In this document: in pieces, positions 27,410 to 36,671 of the stretch
Layout: the number at the start of each line of letters is the position of its first letter
How positions within the stretch are numbered: the first letter of the stretch is position 1
Assembly (NCBI RefSeq): GCF_002257585.1
Contig: NZ_CP022743.1
Location: forward strand, 4,712,001 to 4,776,000
Direction of reading: 5' to 3'
Source: Mucilaginibacter xinganensis
Lineage (GTDB): Bacteria; Bacteroidota; Bacteroidia; Sphingobacteriales; Sphingobacteriaceae
Length of the DNA stretch: 64,000 nt
Program-made: the position numbers and the translations under genes
The notes under the pieces: generated by a model
Databases searched by the model: none
Told to the model about the DNA's origin: nothing
What the model saw: the letters and a program-made list of their open reading frames with translations, nothing else

Positions 27410-29905
27410 TTACTTGGCGTCATTAACTGCTTTAATGGCATCATCCGCAGCGGTTGCAGATGCAGCATCATTCAATTTTGTACGTGCGGTTTTAATGTCT
27501 GTTAATAAACCGGTAATAAAAGGGCCAATGCCAAATTGTTTGTATTTAACGCCGAGATCTTTTATCGCGTTAATCCCCTGCTGGGCAAATTCCGGCTTTT
27601 CAACGCGGCCTGTCATTGCGGCAAAGCTGCGGGTAAGCGCAAATTTAGCCTGCGGACCTGCATCACTAAACTTCTGATAAACGTACGGCCATTGCTCACC
27701 GTCGCCATTGGTAGCATAAACTGTAACAATTGCCTGGCTGAGTGCGCCTTTATTATCCTGCTCAAAACCTTTTGCTAACGCTACAGATTGTGCCGGCTCC
27801 AGTAAGGCGATTGCATTAAGGGCTGCACCCTGTACAGCGTATGACTGACTGGTTAATGCCTGTTTAAAGAGGGTTAAATTGCCCGAGGCTTTCAGTTTAC
27901 CTAATGCGGTGATAGCGGCGGCGCGCACCAGGGTATTTTCGTCTGTTTGTGCCAATGATGCTAATACGGGTAATGCTGCATTGTGAATTTCATCATTGCT
28001 CATATTTAATGCCTTGATCGCTTTTATCCGCAAGCCATAATATTTGTCCTTTAAAGCGGCAATTATTACTTTTTGCCCGGCTTTGTCAGACTGGTGAGTG
28101 GCTGCAAAAGTAATGGCCTCAAAACGGTCCATGTACAATGGGGCATTAAAATACTGGAAAGCATACTCGTCCAGGGTTTTATCGTCTGTTTTTTTGGCAA
28201 GTAATACTTTGTCACCGTCAACATTTACCAGGTCAGGTTTAGTTGCCGACTGGAAGTTAAGCGTATCCGCTTTATCGTTCATCCAAACTTTGTAACGGTT
28301 CTTTTTGCCACCGGCATAAATATCAATTGCCATAGGCAATTTAAATATTTGACCTTCCTGGGTTTGCGCTAAATAAACAGTTTCGGTTTTTGTAGCCTCA
28401 TCATATTTATAGCTAATTTTCAGCTCCGGGTTGCCGGCACCGTAATACCATTGATTAAAAAACCAGTTTAAATCAAGTCCGCTGGCTTCCTCTTCAGCCA
28501 GGCGCAGTTGTTGTGCTTCGCCTGTTTTGTAAGCATTGGTTTTAAGGTAAATGTTTAAGCCTTTATAAAATGCGTCTTTCCCTAAATAATTGCGAAGCAT
28601 ATTTAATATACGCCCACCCTTTTGGTAGGTTACCACATCAAACATGTCCATTTCGTTGTTATAGTGAAAACGAACCAGGTTCTTGGTTTTAGCATCAGGC
28701 GATCCTAAATAGCTTTGCATAGCATCGTTGCTGTGTGCGTCGGCTTCGTCCTTGCCATATTTGTGTTCAGCCCAAAGCATTTCGCTAAAATCAGCAAATG
28801 ATTCGTTTACAGTCAGGTTGCTCCAGCTCTCGGCAGTCACAAAATCGCCAAACCATTGGTGAAACAGCTCATGGGCTATAGTACTGCGGCCGGCATCATA
28901 TCCTGCATCTATCAATTCGCGCGGGGTTTCCTGTACGTATTCTCCGTGCAGGGTAGCCGATGTATTTTCCATTGCGCCACTCACGTAATCCCGCACTACA
29001 ATCTGCGAATATTTATACCATGGAAAATCAACACCCAATGTGGTTGAGTAAAACTCAATCAGTTCAGGGGTCATCCCGAAGATCTGTTTTGCATAGGGTG
29101 CGTATTTAGGCTCCAGGTAATAGCTTACCTCTTTGTTGCGCCATTTGTCTTTATAAATTTTAAAATCGCCTACTGCCATCATAAATAAATACGGCGAGTG
29201 CGGCAATTCCTGTTTCCAGGTATCGGTGCGGGTACCATCTGCATTTACCTTTTGCGCTGCCAGGCGACCGTTTGACAGCGTAACATATTTTGCAGGGACG
29301 GTCATACTGATCTCGTCGGTAGTTTTTTGCTCCGGCTTATCTATAGTAGGGAACCAGCACGATGAACTCTCTGACTCACCTTGCGTCCAGATCTGGGTGG
29401 GCTTGTCTTTCTCGGTGCCATCAGGGTTTATAAAGTATAAACCTTTGGCATCGGTAATAGCTGCGCTTCCGTGTTGTTTAATTTCATTAGGTTTTGCTGT
29501 ATAATCAATGTAAAGTGTATAACTCTCATTGTTATGATAAACCTTATCCAGCTGGATGTTTACAGAAAGGCTGTCTTCATATTTGAATTTCAAAGGGACG
29601 TTTTTGCCGTTTTTTACAACCGCAATAGTTTTAAGGTCCATACCCTTGGCATCGAGCCTAAGGGTATCGGTGGGGTAAAAATGCGGCTTTAGTGTAACCC
29701 ATTCCTTACCATACATATAGCGCTTTTTATAATCAAAGCGTACATCAAGTTTAGTGTGTACAAGATCATTGATTTTGGGAGGAGTGGCCCTGTAGATCTT
29801 TAATGCAGGATCTGCAGGCTGTGTGGTCTGCGCAGTGGCTGCAATTGTCAAACCCACAAAAAGGCCTGAAAGCACGAATGCTGAAATAGTTTTAGTTTTT
29901 ATCAT
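27410..29905 (-). CDS. Secreted M1-family aminopeptidase with HEAT-like C-terminus
   Basis: The signal peptide (VLSGLFVGLTIAATAQ) is followed by a full M1 aminopeptidase: substrate loop SGAMENTSA (GAMEN at 310-314), zinc site HELFHQW (345-349) and E368 in NLTVNESFAD. The C-terminal half holds HEAT-like repeats (KALNMSNDEIHNAALPVLAS, VRAAAITALGKL, VQGAALNAIALL). It removes N-terminal residues from peptides outside the cytoplasm. With 831 residues it is complete. The GAMEN motif separates it from the M1 relative at 9390. Confidence 0.95.
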   Translation of the reverse strand: MIKTKTISAFVLSGLFVGLTIAATAQTTQPADPALKIYRATPPKINDLVHTKLDVRFDYKKRYMYGKEWVTLKPHFYPTDTLRLDAKGMDLKTIAVVKNGKNVPLKFKYEDSLSVNIQLDKVYHNNESYTLYIDYTAKPNEIKQHGSAAITDAKGLYFINPDGTEKDKPTQIWTQGESESSSCWFPTIDKPEQKTTDEISMTVPAKYVTLSNGRLAAQKVNADGTRTDTWKQELPHSPYLFMMAVGDFKIYKDKWRNKEVSYYLEPKYAPYAKQIFGMTPELIEFYSTTLGVDFPWYKYSQIVVRDYVSGAMENTSATLHGEYVQETPRELIDAGYDAGRSTIAHELFHQWFGDFVTAESWSNLTVNESFADFSEMLWAEHKYGKDEADAHSNDAMQSYLGSPDAKTKNLVRFHYNNEMDMFDVVTYQKGGRILNMLRNYLGKDAFYKGLNIYLKTNAYKTGEAQQLRLAEEEASGLDLNWFFNQWYYGAGNPELKISYKYDEATKTETVYLAQTQEGQIFKLPMAIDIYAGGKKNRYKVWMNDKADTLNFQSATKPDLVNVDGDKVLLAKKTDDKTLDEYAFQYFNAPLYMDRFEAITFAATHQSDKAGQKVIIAALKDKYYGLRIKAIKALNMSNDEIHNAALPVLASLAQTDENTLVRAAAITALGKLKASGNLTLFKQALTSQSYAVQGAALNAIALLEPAQSVALAKGFEQDNKGALSQAIVTVYATNGDGEQWPYVYQKFSDAGPQAKFALTRSFAAMTGRVEKPEFAQQGINAIKDLGVKYKQFGIGPFITGLLTDIKTARTKLNDAASATAADDAIKAVNDAK

Positions 29906-30234
29906 AATGATGAATATGACGTTTAATAATTAACAGATAAATGAGGTCAGTTTGAACTAAATTGTTAAGCTAAATTATAAAGTTTTATTTATAAAAGCTA
30001 TGATGAAGAATCTGCCGGTTTTGTTACACTAAGTGCCCGGTTTATTTTTTGCCCGCAACCATTTGAACCGGTGGTAAAGTTTACAACGCTGATCTGGACT
30101 CGTCCGTCAAAATCGTACAGACACCGTCCGAATCCGAACAACAATAAGTTATTATTATAATAATAAACAACTGATAATAAGCTATTTAATCAAATGGCAT
30201 GTGTTTTATTATTGATTAATCAAATAAACCTGTT
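29906..30234. other. Gene-free stretch upstream of the FtsX permease
   Basis: Divergent spacer between the M1 gene and the permease. It holds two direct CGTCCG copies (30101-30106, 30125-30130) in a GC-richer patch and then an AT-rich block with repeated ATAATAA. The patch could be an operator, but no regulator gene is adjacent. Confidence 0.4.
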
Positions 30235-32628
30235 ATGATAAAAAATTATTTAAAAGTAGCCTGGCGCAACCTCATAAAAAATAAAGCGCATACGATTATT
30301 AATATAACCGGATTATCTGTTGGCATGGCCGTAGCAATGCTTATCGGCCTGTGGATTTGGGACGAACTATCTTATGATAAATACTTTCAGAACCATGACA
30401 GGATAGTGCAGGTATGGCAGCACCAAACGTTTAACGGTAAGGTGGGCAGCCAAATTGCGATGCCCATCCCATTGGGAACTATGCTGGGTAAGGATTACCA
30501 CAGTGATTTTAAATACGTGGTACTATCCAGTTGGAATTATGATCACATATTGGCCTACGGCGATAAAAAGATAACAATGCAGGGTAGCTATATGCAGGCT
30601 GATGCGCCGGATATGTTATCCCTGAAAATGCTTAAAGGAACAAGGAGGGCTTTAAAAGACCCTTCATCGATTATGCTTTCGGATAAAGTTGCAAAAGCCA
30701 TTTTCGGGAACGATGATCCTATGGACAAAACCATTAAGCTTGATAATAAGCAACTGGTTAAGGTTACCGGGGTTTATGAAGACCTACCGCATAATACAAG
30801 TTTTAATGAACTATCAGTTATACTTCCCTGGGACCTGTACTTAAGCAGCCAGCAATGGGTAAAACAGGCCCAAACGCAATGGGGAAATAACTCATTCCAG
30901 ATTTTTGCGCAACTAAACCAAAATGTAACTATTGATAAGGTTGATGCCCGGATTAAAAAGCTTAAAGCTATAAATATTGCCGCACAGGGCGACAATGTGG
31001 GTGCATCATTCAAACCTGTAGTGTTTTTACATCCTATGGACAAATGGCATTTATATTCGGAGTTTAAGGATGGCATTAACACGGGCGGTGCCATACAATT
31101 TGTGTGGATGTTTGGCATTATTGGCGTGTTTGTTTTATTGCTTGCCTGCATCAACTTTATGAATCTGAGCACCGCCCGGTCAGAAAAGCGGGCGAAAGAG
31201 GTGGGGATTCGCAAAACAGTTGGATCGCTCCGCAGCCAGCTAATCGTCCAGTTTTTTAGTGAATCGTTAATGGTAGTTGTATTTGCGTTCCTGTTTTCTA
31301 TAGTAATTGTTTTATTGATACTACCCTGGTTTAACCAGGTAGCCGATAAAACTATGACTATCCTTTGGGCCAGTCCGGTTTTTTGGATAATCGGCATAGG
31401 CTTTAGCCTCATAACGGGTTTAATTTCGGGCAGCTACCCGGCATTTTACCTGTCGTCTTTTCAGCCGGTAAAGGTATTAAAAGGCACCTTTAAAGCCGGC
31501 CGGTTTGCTGCAATACCCCGTAAAGTATTGGTAGTATTGCAGTTTACTGTTTCGGTTACTTTAATTATAGGTACCATTATTGTTTTCAGGCAGGTGCAGC
31601 ATACCAAAAACAGGCCGGTTGGCTATGAGCGTACTGGCCTTGTACAAATGGGAATGAAAAGCGACGGAATCCACAAAAACTTTGCTGCAGTACGCAACGA
31701 TTTGCTTCAAAGCGGTACAATTATAGAGATGGCCGAGTCGGGCAGCCCCTTAACCGATGTTTACTCCAACAACAGCGGTTTAAAATGGCGGGGCAAGGCT
31801 CCCGATCTGCAGGACGATTTTGGGACAATCCGTTTAACACCGGAATTTGGTAAAGTTGCGCAATGGAAAATTTTGGATGGCCGCGATTTTTCAAGAGAGT
31901 TTATAAGTGATTCTTCAGCTATGATCTTGAATGAGTCGGCTGCAAAATTCATGAATTTCAAACATCCGGTAGGCGAAATAATTGATTGGGGTAAAAAATT
32001 TACGGTGATTGGCGTGGTAAAGGATATGGTAATGTCTTCGCCTTATGAACCTGTTAAACCCAGCATATTTGTATTGGACAATGGCATAGGGAATCTGGTA
32101 GATATTCGCTTAAATCCAAAGGTGAGCACCCGTGAGGCACTGGCTAAAATAGAAGCGGCATTTAAAAAGTACGATCCCGGCAGCCCGTTCGACTACAGGT
32201 TTACAGACGAGGAGTATGCCAGGAAATTTGCAAACGAGGAACGTGTGGGTAAGCTTGCAGGTTTTTTTACCTTATTGGCTATCTTCATCAGTTGCATGGG
32301 CTTATTCGGAATGGCGTCCTTCATGGCCGAACAACGCATCAAAGAGATCGGTGTACGGAAAGTGCTGGGGGCCTCCATATTCAGTTTATGGCGCTTAATG
32401 TCTGTTGATTTTATCATCCTCGTAAGCATCTCATTACTGATAGCGATACCTACAGCTTATTACTTCATGTACGGTTGGTTGCAGGGGTACAAATACCGTG
32501 CTGACCTGTCCTGGTGGATTTTTGTGGGCACAGGAATTGGGACTATTATTATAACTATACTGACTGTCAGTTACCAAAGCATAAAGGCCGCGCTCATGAA
32601 CCCGGTGAATAGTTTGAAGACTGAGTAA
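30235..32628 (+). CDS. FtsX/MacB-type ABC transporter permease
   Basis: The 797-residue protein has the Bacteroidota double-FtsX design: an N-terminal helix (MIKNYLKVAWRNLIKNKAHT, then INITGLSVGMAVAMLIGLWI), a MacB-like periplasmic domain, the signature FVLLLACINFMNLSTARSEK with RAKEVGIRKTVGS, three more helices, a second periplasmic domain, and a second core LAIFISCMGLFGMASF with KEIGVRKVLGAS. It ends in SYQSIKAALMNPVNSLKTE. Such permeases couple cytoplasmic ATPase work to envelope events or peptide/lipid export. No ATPase gene is in the window. A second permease gene follows 61 bases later. Confidence 0.92.
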   Translation: MIKNYLKVAWRNLIKNKAHTIINITGLSVGMAVAMLIGLWIWDELSYDKYFQNHDRIVQVWQHQTFNGKVGSQIAMPIPLGTMLGKDYHSDFKYVVLSSWNYDHILAYGDKKITMQGSYMQADAPDMLSLKMLKGTRRALKDPSSIMLSDKVAKAIFGNDDPMDKTIKLDNKQLVKVTGVYEDLPHNTSFNELSVILPWDLYLSSQQWVKQAQTQWGNNSFQIFAQLNQNVTIDKVDARIKKLKAINIAAQGDNVGASFKPVVFLHPMDKWHLYSEFKDGINTGGAIQFVWMFGIIGVFVLLLACINFMNLSTARSEKRAKEVGIRKTVGSLRSQLIVQFFSESLMVVVFAFLFSIVIVLLILPWFNQVADKTMTILWASPVFWIIGIGFSLITGLISGSYPAFYLSSFQPVKVLKGTFKAGRFAAIPRKVLVVLQFTVSVTLIIGTIIVFRQVQHTKNRPVGYERTGLVQMGMKSDGIHKNFAAVRNDLLQSGTIIEMAESGSPLTDVYSNNSGLKWRGKAPDLQDDFGTIRLTPEFGKVAQWKILDGRDFSREFISDSSAMILNESAAKFMNFKHPVGEIIDWGKKFTVIGVVKDMVMSSPYEPVKPSIFVLDNGIGNLVDIRLNPKVSTREALAKIEAAFKKYDPGSPFDYRFTDEEYARKFANEERVGKLAGFFTLLAIFISCMGLFGMASFMAEQRIKEIGVRKVLGASIFSLWRLMSVDFIILVSISLLIAIPTAYYFMYGWLQGYKYRADLSWWIFVGTGIGTIIITILTVSYQSIKAALMNPVNSLKTE

Positions 32629-32689
32629 GTGATTACAGGCCAGAGATTAGTTGAATTTACGGCTATGAACCATTAACTATGAACTAAAC

Positions 32690-33640
32690 ATGATAAAGAA
32701 TTATTTAAAAATCGCCTGGCGTAACCTTGTAAAAAACAAAGCGCATACGTTCATAAATATTTCGGGGCTGGCTGTTGGCCTTACCTGTAGTTTATTGATT
32801 TTATTATGGGTGCAAAATGAGTTAAGTATCGACGCGTATCACACCAACGGCGATCGTTTGTATAAAGTTTACGAAAGAGAATATTATGACCATAAAATAG
32901 ATGGCAATTATGACACTCCTGCCTTACTTGGTGAAGAATTAAAAAAAGTACTGCCGGAGGTTGAATACGCTATAAACATGGGCGATGAGAACGACAATCA
33001 CACATTCAGGGCCAATAACAAAATTTTAAAATTAAGCGGCACATTTGCCGGGGCCGATGTTTTTAAAATGTTCAGTTATCCGCTTATAAAAGGATCTGTT
33101 AATGATGCTTTAAACTCGCCACTGAATATTGCCATCTCTCAAAAAATGGCTACTATGTTTTTCGCAGGTCCTGGTAATGCCATCGGGAAAACTATCCGTT
33201 TTGAAAATAAAAAGGACTTTATTGTCACTGCCGTTTTTAAAGATCTGCCGGAAAGCGCATCGCGTAAATTCGAATACCTAATAAACTGGGATGCTTACCT
33301 CGCTGAATATCCCGGTTCAAAACACTGGGATAACAGCGGCCCGCTAACCTTTATACAACTGCGTAAGGACGTCGATTTTTTATCGGTTAACCGCAAAATG
33401 ACGCATATTTTAGAAACGTATAGCAAACGCAGTAAATCATACCGGGTTGAGCATGCACTGCAAAAATTTAATGAAGTTTACCTGCATTCCAACTTTGTTA
33501 ATGGTGAAATAACCGGCGGACGGATCGAATATGTGCGGCTATTTAGCATTATCGCCGTTTTTGTATTGCTGATAGCCTGTATCAATTTCATGAACCTCAC
33601 AACCGCACAATCTGTAAAGCGGGCGAGGGAAATTGGCGTG
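32690..33640 (+). pseudogene. FtsX/MacB-type permease, 5' fragment cut by an island
   Basis: The first 317 codons are a normal paralogue of the upstream permease (MIKNYLKIAWRNLVKNKAHT, periplasmic domain, then LLIACINFMNLTTAQSVKRA and REIGV). After REIGV the frame runs into unrelated GC-rich sequence and stops at 33745, where the intact paralogue continues RKTVGS. The last 38 codons of a permease reappear at 47377 in the same direction. About 440 middle codons are missing. It is therefore broken and cannot form a complete permease. Confidence 0.88.
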
Positions 33641-33716
33641 GCTTCCATTGACGCGCACTCGCTCGTGCTGGTGCTGTCGTACGCCACGCCCGTCTCCGCG
33701 GCCGACGGGGTGTATC

Positions 33717-33797
33717 GTCCTAAAATAAGTTTACAGGTTAATTGATTAATCCTGTTATAGGTTTACATTATTTATTAGTCCTAAAATAGGTTTACGG
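33717..33797. repeat. Three tandem copies of an IS terminal-repeat motif
   Basis: GTCCTAAAATAAGTTTACAG (33717), AATCCTGTTATAGGTTTACA (33748) and AGTCCTAAAATAGGTTTACG (33777) succeed each other at 28-31 base steps. Each is a version of the inverted end at 35089-35109 (TGTCCTGAAATAGGTTTACA on the minus strand). Confidence 0.75.
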
Positions 33798-34702
33798 ATC
33801 CACATTTTTTGATTTATAATAACTTTTCCAATTTCGTTGTACAGCAATGTTGTTTTGATGTACCATTTCAGGCGTAAGCAAATTGCAACTCATATGCGGC
33901 CTTTGTTTATTATAAATATTTACCGAAGCTGTTAATAGCTCCATAACTTCTTCTTTATTGTTCAGCATGTGATGTTCCAGGTATTCTTGTTTCATAATTC
34001 CATTGATCCTTTCTGCGATTGCATTTTCCAAAGGATCGCCATTCTCAGTCATGCTGATAATAATATTATTGTCCTGTAATAGCTTTACATAATCATAGCT
34101 GCAATATTGAGCTCCGCGGTCGGAATGGTGTATTAAACCAGTTAATGACTGGCCGTTTTCTTTAATTGCCATTTGTAAAGCGCTAAGCGTATGAACCGCT
34201 TCTAAAGTATCTGCTGCATGATACCCGACGATCTTTTTGCTATAGGCATCTGTGATAAAACTAATATAAACAGAGCCCTTTTTTGTTCGGTAATAGGTAA
34301 TATCTGATACCCATATTTCATTTGCTTTGGTGGGAATGATCTCTTTTATACAATTCGGATACTTTCTTAGCCAGTGAAAGGATTGGGTTGTGTATACTCT
34401 TCGTCTTCTTTTACGAACTAACAGATAATGAGCAGCAAGCAGGTCAAAAAGAGCATCTCTACCATCTTTATCTGATGTTCAAGCAAAAAGGAATACAATA
34501 AAACATACAGCTTTTTGCCACCAATAATAGGATGTATGGCTCTTAATTTCCTTACTTCACTAAGTACGATTTCTTGTTCGAAGCTGATAGCTTCTGCTTC
34601 CCAAAAGTGCTGGTAATAAGCCGGCCGGCTAACACCAAGTAAGCAACAGCATTTCACCAGGCTGACCCCAGGATAGCTGTCTTTAGTCTCACGGATTACT
34701 TG
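33792..34702 (-). pseudogene. IS3-family transposase OrfB with frameshift
   Basis: The N-terminal part reads LLGVSRPAYYQHF and HPIIGGKKLYVLL, then a missing base near 34460 throws the frame out after EHQIKM. Restoring one G lets it continue GRDALFDLLAAHYLLVRKRR and into the integrase core. The DDE residues are all present across the two frames: D in WVSDITYY, D in HHSDRGAQYCS and E in NAIAERINGIMKQEY. A normal OrfB would be about 290-300 residues. OrfB lacks a clear start and probably depended on frameshifting from OrfA. Confidence 0.8.
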
Positions 34703-34805
34703 GTAACGGACTTTTTTCGGATATTGATCTTCAGATCTCTTTCGGCTACTTCTATCATTTTGCGATAGAGCTCTTTTTCCAGCAAAGCATCTTCCAACTG
34801 CTTTT

Positions 34806-35075
34806 TTAGCAGTTGGAAGATGCGCTGTCCTCAGCTGGGATACCCGGATCACTCTTTGCTGGCATAATATGCGAAGATAGGCAAATTGTCTTTTTTGTCT
34901 CCCAGCCAAATGATCTCAACCAAGCCGAGATCCTGCTATTACCTAAATTATATTTCTGTTCAAGTGCTCTAAGACCTTCTTGACCATCTAAATATTCCCG
35001 GCAAACTGATCGCTTAAATTCTTCACTGTACTGACTCTGCCATTTACTCCCAAAAACTTTTGAATATCTCTCCAT
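34806..35075 (-). pseudogene. IS3-family OrfA, probably degenerate
   Basis: It begins MERYSKVFGSKWQSQYSEEF with a helix-turn-helix (KRSVCREYLDG...LEQKYNLGNSRISAWL), typical of OrfA. After GWETKK it passes an A-run and the frame ends as an atypical tail. The expected continuation (DNLPIFAYYASKE, later LLKKQLEDALLEKELYRKMI and EVAERDLKINIRKK) lies in another frame and contains two stops. Programmed slippage at the A-run alone would not bypass those stops, so decay is more likely. Confidence 0.65.
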
Positions 35076-35168
35076 TTTGTTTACTGTTGTGTAAACCTAT
35101 TTCAGGACAAGACAGGGGACAGTACCAGTACTGGCGCCATTCCTACGGCAGGTAGCCGTCAGGAGCCC

Positions 35169-35206
35169 GTGCCCGCCCGGACTGCAAGAGGCTTCCGGGC
35201 GGGCAC
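35169..35206 (+). terminator. Strong 13-bp hairpin, probable terminator
   Basis: GTGCCCGCCCGGA pairs perfectly with TCCGGGCGGGCAC around a 12-base loop, just after the frame ending YWRHSYGR and a stop at about 35155. No T-run follows directly. Confidence 0.6.
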
Positions 35207-35452
35207 GCTGCTGCGCAAAAAAATAACTTTCGACGTCGAACTTCGGATAAAAGTTATTATATTGATCGAAATTTGACGGGCATAACGATGCCCGAATCTA
35301 ACCCTTTCACGATGAAAACAATTCATCAAAGCCGGAATCGGCATTTGACAACCCGTATTCTCGTTCTCAAGATCGCGCGTCCCGACAGGGGGAAGCGAGG
35401 AAGCCATGTTTACCTTCCTAATACCTTGTAAATAAACCAAAGCCGCCATTAC

Positions 35453-36664
35453 ATGAAAGCATTCCTACTATCGACCGTCGCATACATCGCGCTTGCCACG
35501 ACATGCAGCGCGCAGTGGACGCCCGGACCGGGCAATATCAGCAACACCAATACCGGCAATGTCGGCATTGGCACCGCTTCTCCAAATGCCAAGCTCGAGT
35601 CACAGGCGACGGCAGAGCAGCTGCGCCTGTCCTATGATGCCACTCACTTCTCCTCGTTCACCACCTCTTCCTTGGGCAATCTGACGATAAACCCAGCAGG
35701 CAACCTTACAATCGTTCCTTCACAGTACGTGACGATAGGGTCCGCCAATAATTCCGGCCTCATTATGGACAGCCCGACCGGCTTCGGCTCATATGCGAGG
35801 ATACGAACCGGGACGGCGGGCTCCATATCCGACTTCACGTTGGTCGGAGGGACGGGCTCAACAAACAACCTGCGCTTCGTCAACAACAAGTCAGCCAATA
35901 CGGTCTTGACCCTGGGCAGCAATGACTACATGGGCATTGGCACGACTGCCCCCGCTACTATATTGGACATTCTGGGATCCAGCGCAACCACCGGGCTGCG
36001 CTCGCTTAACGCAGCCGCGCTGGGAACTGCCTCCGGCGGCGGCTTGCTGGCGGCTGCGCCAGCGATTCCCACAGCAGCCGACCAGCGGCTCGGCCTTGTC
36101 GGATTTGGCGGCATCTACTTCGGATCAACGTACCGGTACCCGAGCCAGATCGCCTCATTTTCGTCCGAGGCGTGGTCTTCCTCGAACACGGGCTCCTACC
36201 TGACGTTTGCCACGGCAAGCAACGGCTCGACGACCTCCACGGAAAAAATGAGGATAGACAACGCCGGCAACGTGGGGATAGGTACTGCCTCGCCAGACCA
36301 GAAGCTAACCGTCAACGGCACCGTGCATTCCACAATGGTGACTGTGGACGCGACTGTTCCAGCACCCGATTACGTTTTCGACAAGGGCTACGACCTGAGC
36401 CCGCTTGCCGACCTCGAGAGGTACGTGAGCAAAAACCACCATTTACCCGGAGTGCCGAATGCGGCAGAAATTCAACAGAAGGGCATTAACCTTGGCCTAA
36501 TGAACATGGCGCTGCTGAAAAAGGTGGAGGAGCTGACGCTGTACCTGATCAAAAAGGACAGGGAGGACAGGGAGAAGAACCGGCGCCTTGACAAGCAGCA
36601 GCAACAAATCAGTCAGCTTAAGCAACGACTGAACAGGCTATCAAAAACAACGAACAAAAAATAA
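35453..36664 (+). CDS. Secreted NVGIGT-repeat fibre-like protein
   Basis: A signal peptide (MKAFLLSTVAYIALATTCSA) precedes a 403-residue protein rich in Ser, Thr, Gly and Asn. It has the recurring motif NVGIGTASP at about residues 35 and 275 and a variant MGIGTTAP at about 160, as in trimeric tail-fibre-like proteins of Bacteroidota. The C-terminus has the conserved block DYVFDKGYDLSPLADLERYV, NHHLPGVPNAAEIQQKGINL, MNMALLKKVEELTLYLI and then a lysine/glutamine coiled coil, likely a trimerisation region. Genes of this kind often precede Rhs genes. GC content is well above the chromosome. An 8-base gap to the next gene implies an operon. Surface display is inferred; the function is unknown. Confidence 0.75.
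   Translation: MKAFLLSTVAYIALATTCSAQWTPGPGNISNTNTGNVGIGTASPNAKLESQATAEQLRLSYDATHFSSFTTSSLGNLTINPAGNLTIVPSQYVTIGSANNSGLIMDSPTGFGSYARIRTGTAGSISDFTLVGGTGSTNNLRFVNNKSANTVLTLGSNDYMGIGTTAPATILDILGSSATTGLRSLNAAALGTASGGGLLAAAPAIPTAADQRLGLVGFGGIYFGSTYRYPSQIASFSSEAWSSSNTGSYLTFATASNGSTTSTEKMRIDNAGNVGIGTASPDQKLTVNGTVHSTMVTVDATVPAPDYVFDKGYDLSPLADLERYVSKNHHLPGVPNAAEIQQKGINLGLMNMALLKKVEELTLYLIKKDREDREKNRRLDKQQQQISQLKQRLNRLSKTTNKK
36500..36549 (+). repeat. 50-bp direct repeat, copy 1
   Basis: Identical to 37620-37669, 1,120 bases away, encoding MNMALLKKVEELTLYL in both fibre-like genes. Confidence 0.9.
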
Positions 36665-36671
36665 AGCTCTC

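Larger units (their letters stand above)
33777..35109 (-). mobile_element. IS3-family insertion sequence, decayed
   Basis: Inverted ends (AGTCCTAAAATAGGTTTACG at 33777 and the inverse of TGTCCTGAAATAGGTTTACA at 35089-35109) bound an OrfA and an OrfB on the minus strand. Both frames are damaged, so it is probably immobile unless a related transposase acts in trans. It is clearly lower in GC than its flanks. No target duplication is evident, in part because the end motif is repeated on the left. Confidence 0.8.

Noticed and set aside
30774-31412. 212-residue frame on the minus strand opposite the FtsX permease
   Set aside because: Antisense to a clear permease core and without any recognisable motif.
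33641-33745. The 35 residues after REIGV as a genuine permease C-terminus
   Set aside because: Composition and sequence change abruptly, the expected RKTVGS continuation is absent, and the true C-terminus is found at 47377.
33717-33797. Three spaced repeats as a small CRISPR array
   Set aside because: The repeats match the terminal inverted repeat of the adjacent IS element, the spacers are only about 8-14 bases, and no cas genes are present.
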